A stretch of DNA of 6,690 nucleotides from the NCBI GenBank assembly GCA_009920585.1, contig RFZT01000135.1, positions 1-6,690 on the forward strand, read 5' to 3'. A program made the position numbers and the translations under genes. This document shows, one piece after another, positions 6,632 to 6,690 of this stretch. This DNA is from a bacterium (GTDB lineage: Bacteria > Verrucomicrobiota > Verrucomicrobiia > Chthoniobacterales > Terrimicrobiaceae). Each line of letters starts with the position of its first letter. The first letter of the stretch is position 1. The notes under the pieces are model-generated. The model was not told the DNA's origin, ran no database searches, and saw only the letters and a list, made by a program, of their open reading frames with translations.

Positions 6632-6690
6632 TAATACTGGCAATGACCTACTCTCGCACAACCTATAGAAGCACTACCATCGGCTCAGCA
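6632..6690 (-). rRNA. rrf: 5S ribosomal RNA, 3' half, cut off by the window edge
   Basis: Minus-strand sequence reads GCCGATGGTAGTG, then a variable helix, then TGCGAGAGTAGG and TTGCCAG, the conserved 3' half of bacterial 5S rRNA (loop E and helix IV region, then the 3' arm of helix I). The mature 3' end is placed near 6632 by comparison with E. coli, with an error of a few bases; the 5' half lies beyond the right edge, presumably preceded by 23S rRNA. The terminator that follows supports this as the last gene of an rRNA operon transcribed leftward. Confidence 0.93.

Noticed and set aside
6474..6668. A 64-codon plus-strand frame at the right edge
   Set aside because: It runs through both a terminator hairpin and the antisense of 5S rRNA, so it cannot be a normal gene.
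1..6690. CRISPR array, insertion sequence, prophage, toxin-antitoxin or defence system
   Set aside because: I found no regular repeat-spacer pattern, transposase, terminal inverted repeats or small paired genes; nearly all the DNA is accounted for by housekeeping genes.

Overview
This is a chromosomal housekeeping window from a bacterium of moderate GC content. It shows no sign of a phage, plasmid, insertion sequence or CRISPR array. The genes are ordinary bacterial ones, with Shine-Dalgarno (SD) use that is strong for ruvA and weak or absent elsewhere. My impression from protein style is a member of Verrucomicrobiota or the wider PVC group, but nothing in the window proves it.

Layout from left to right. 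Positions 1-3047 (minus strand) hold the first 1015 codons of gltB, the large subunit of glutamate synthase; the gene runs off the left edge. A 147-base gap (3048-3194) follows, with a possible weak hpt terminator, a possible gltB promoter and a hairpin in the gltB leader. Hypoxanthine phosphoribosyltransferase (hpt, 3195-3743, minus) comes next, then a secreted or envelope-anchored protein of unknown function (3778-4500, minus) that carries an internal duplication. That gene and hpt lie 34 bases apart and probably form one transcript.

On the plus strand, ruvA (4499-5104) starts head-to-head with the unknown gene: the two ATG codons share one CATG palindrome. ruvA overlaps by ATGA with an uncharacterised 434-residue protein (5101-6405) that looks like an ATP-grasp enzyme. 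Neither ruvB nor ruvC is in the window.

At the right edge the 3' half of a 5S rRNA gene enters on the minus strand (about 6632-6690), so an rRNA operon lies to the right and is transcribed toward this window. Two strong intrinsic terminators follow it (6593-6630 and 6449-6490). Both are fully paired only as minus-strand RNA. They separate rRNA transcription from the convergent ruvA unit, and about 100 AT-rich bases of unknown role lie between them.

The gene functions (nitrogen assimilation, purine salvage, recombination, translation) do not form one pathway. The least explained items are the 434-residue protein coupled to ruvA, the repeat-containing exported protein, and their shared start site.
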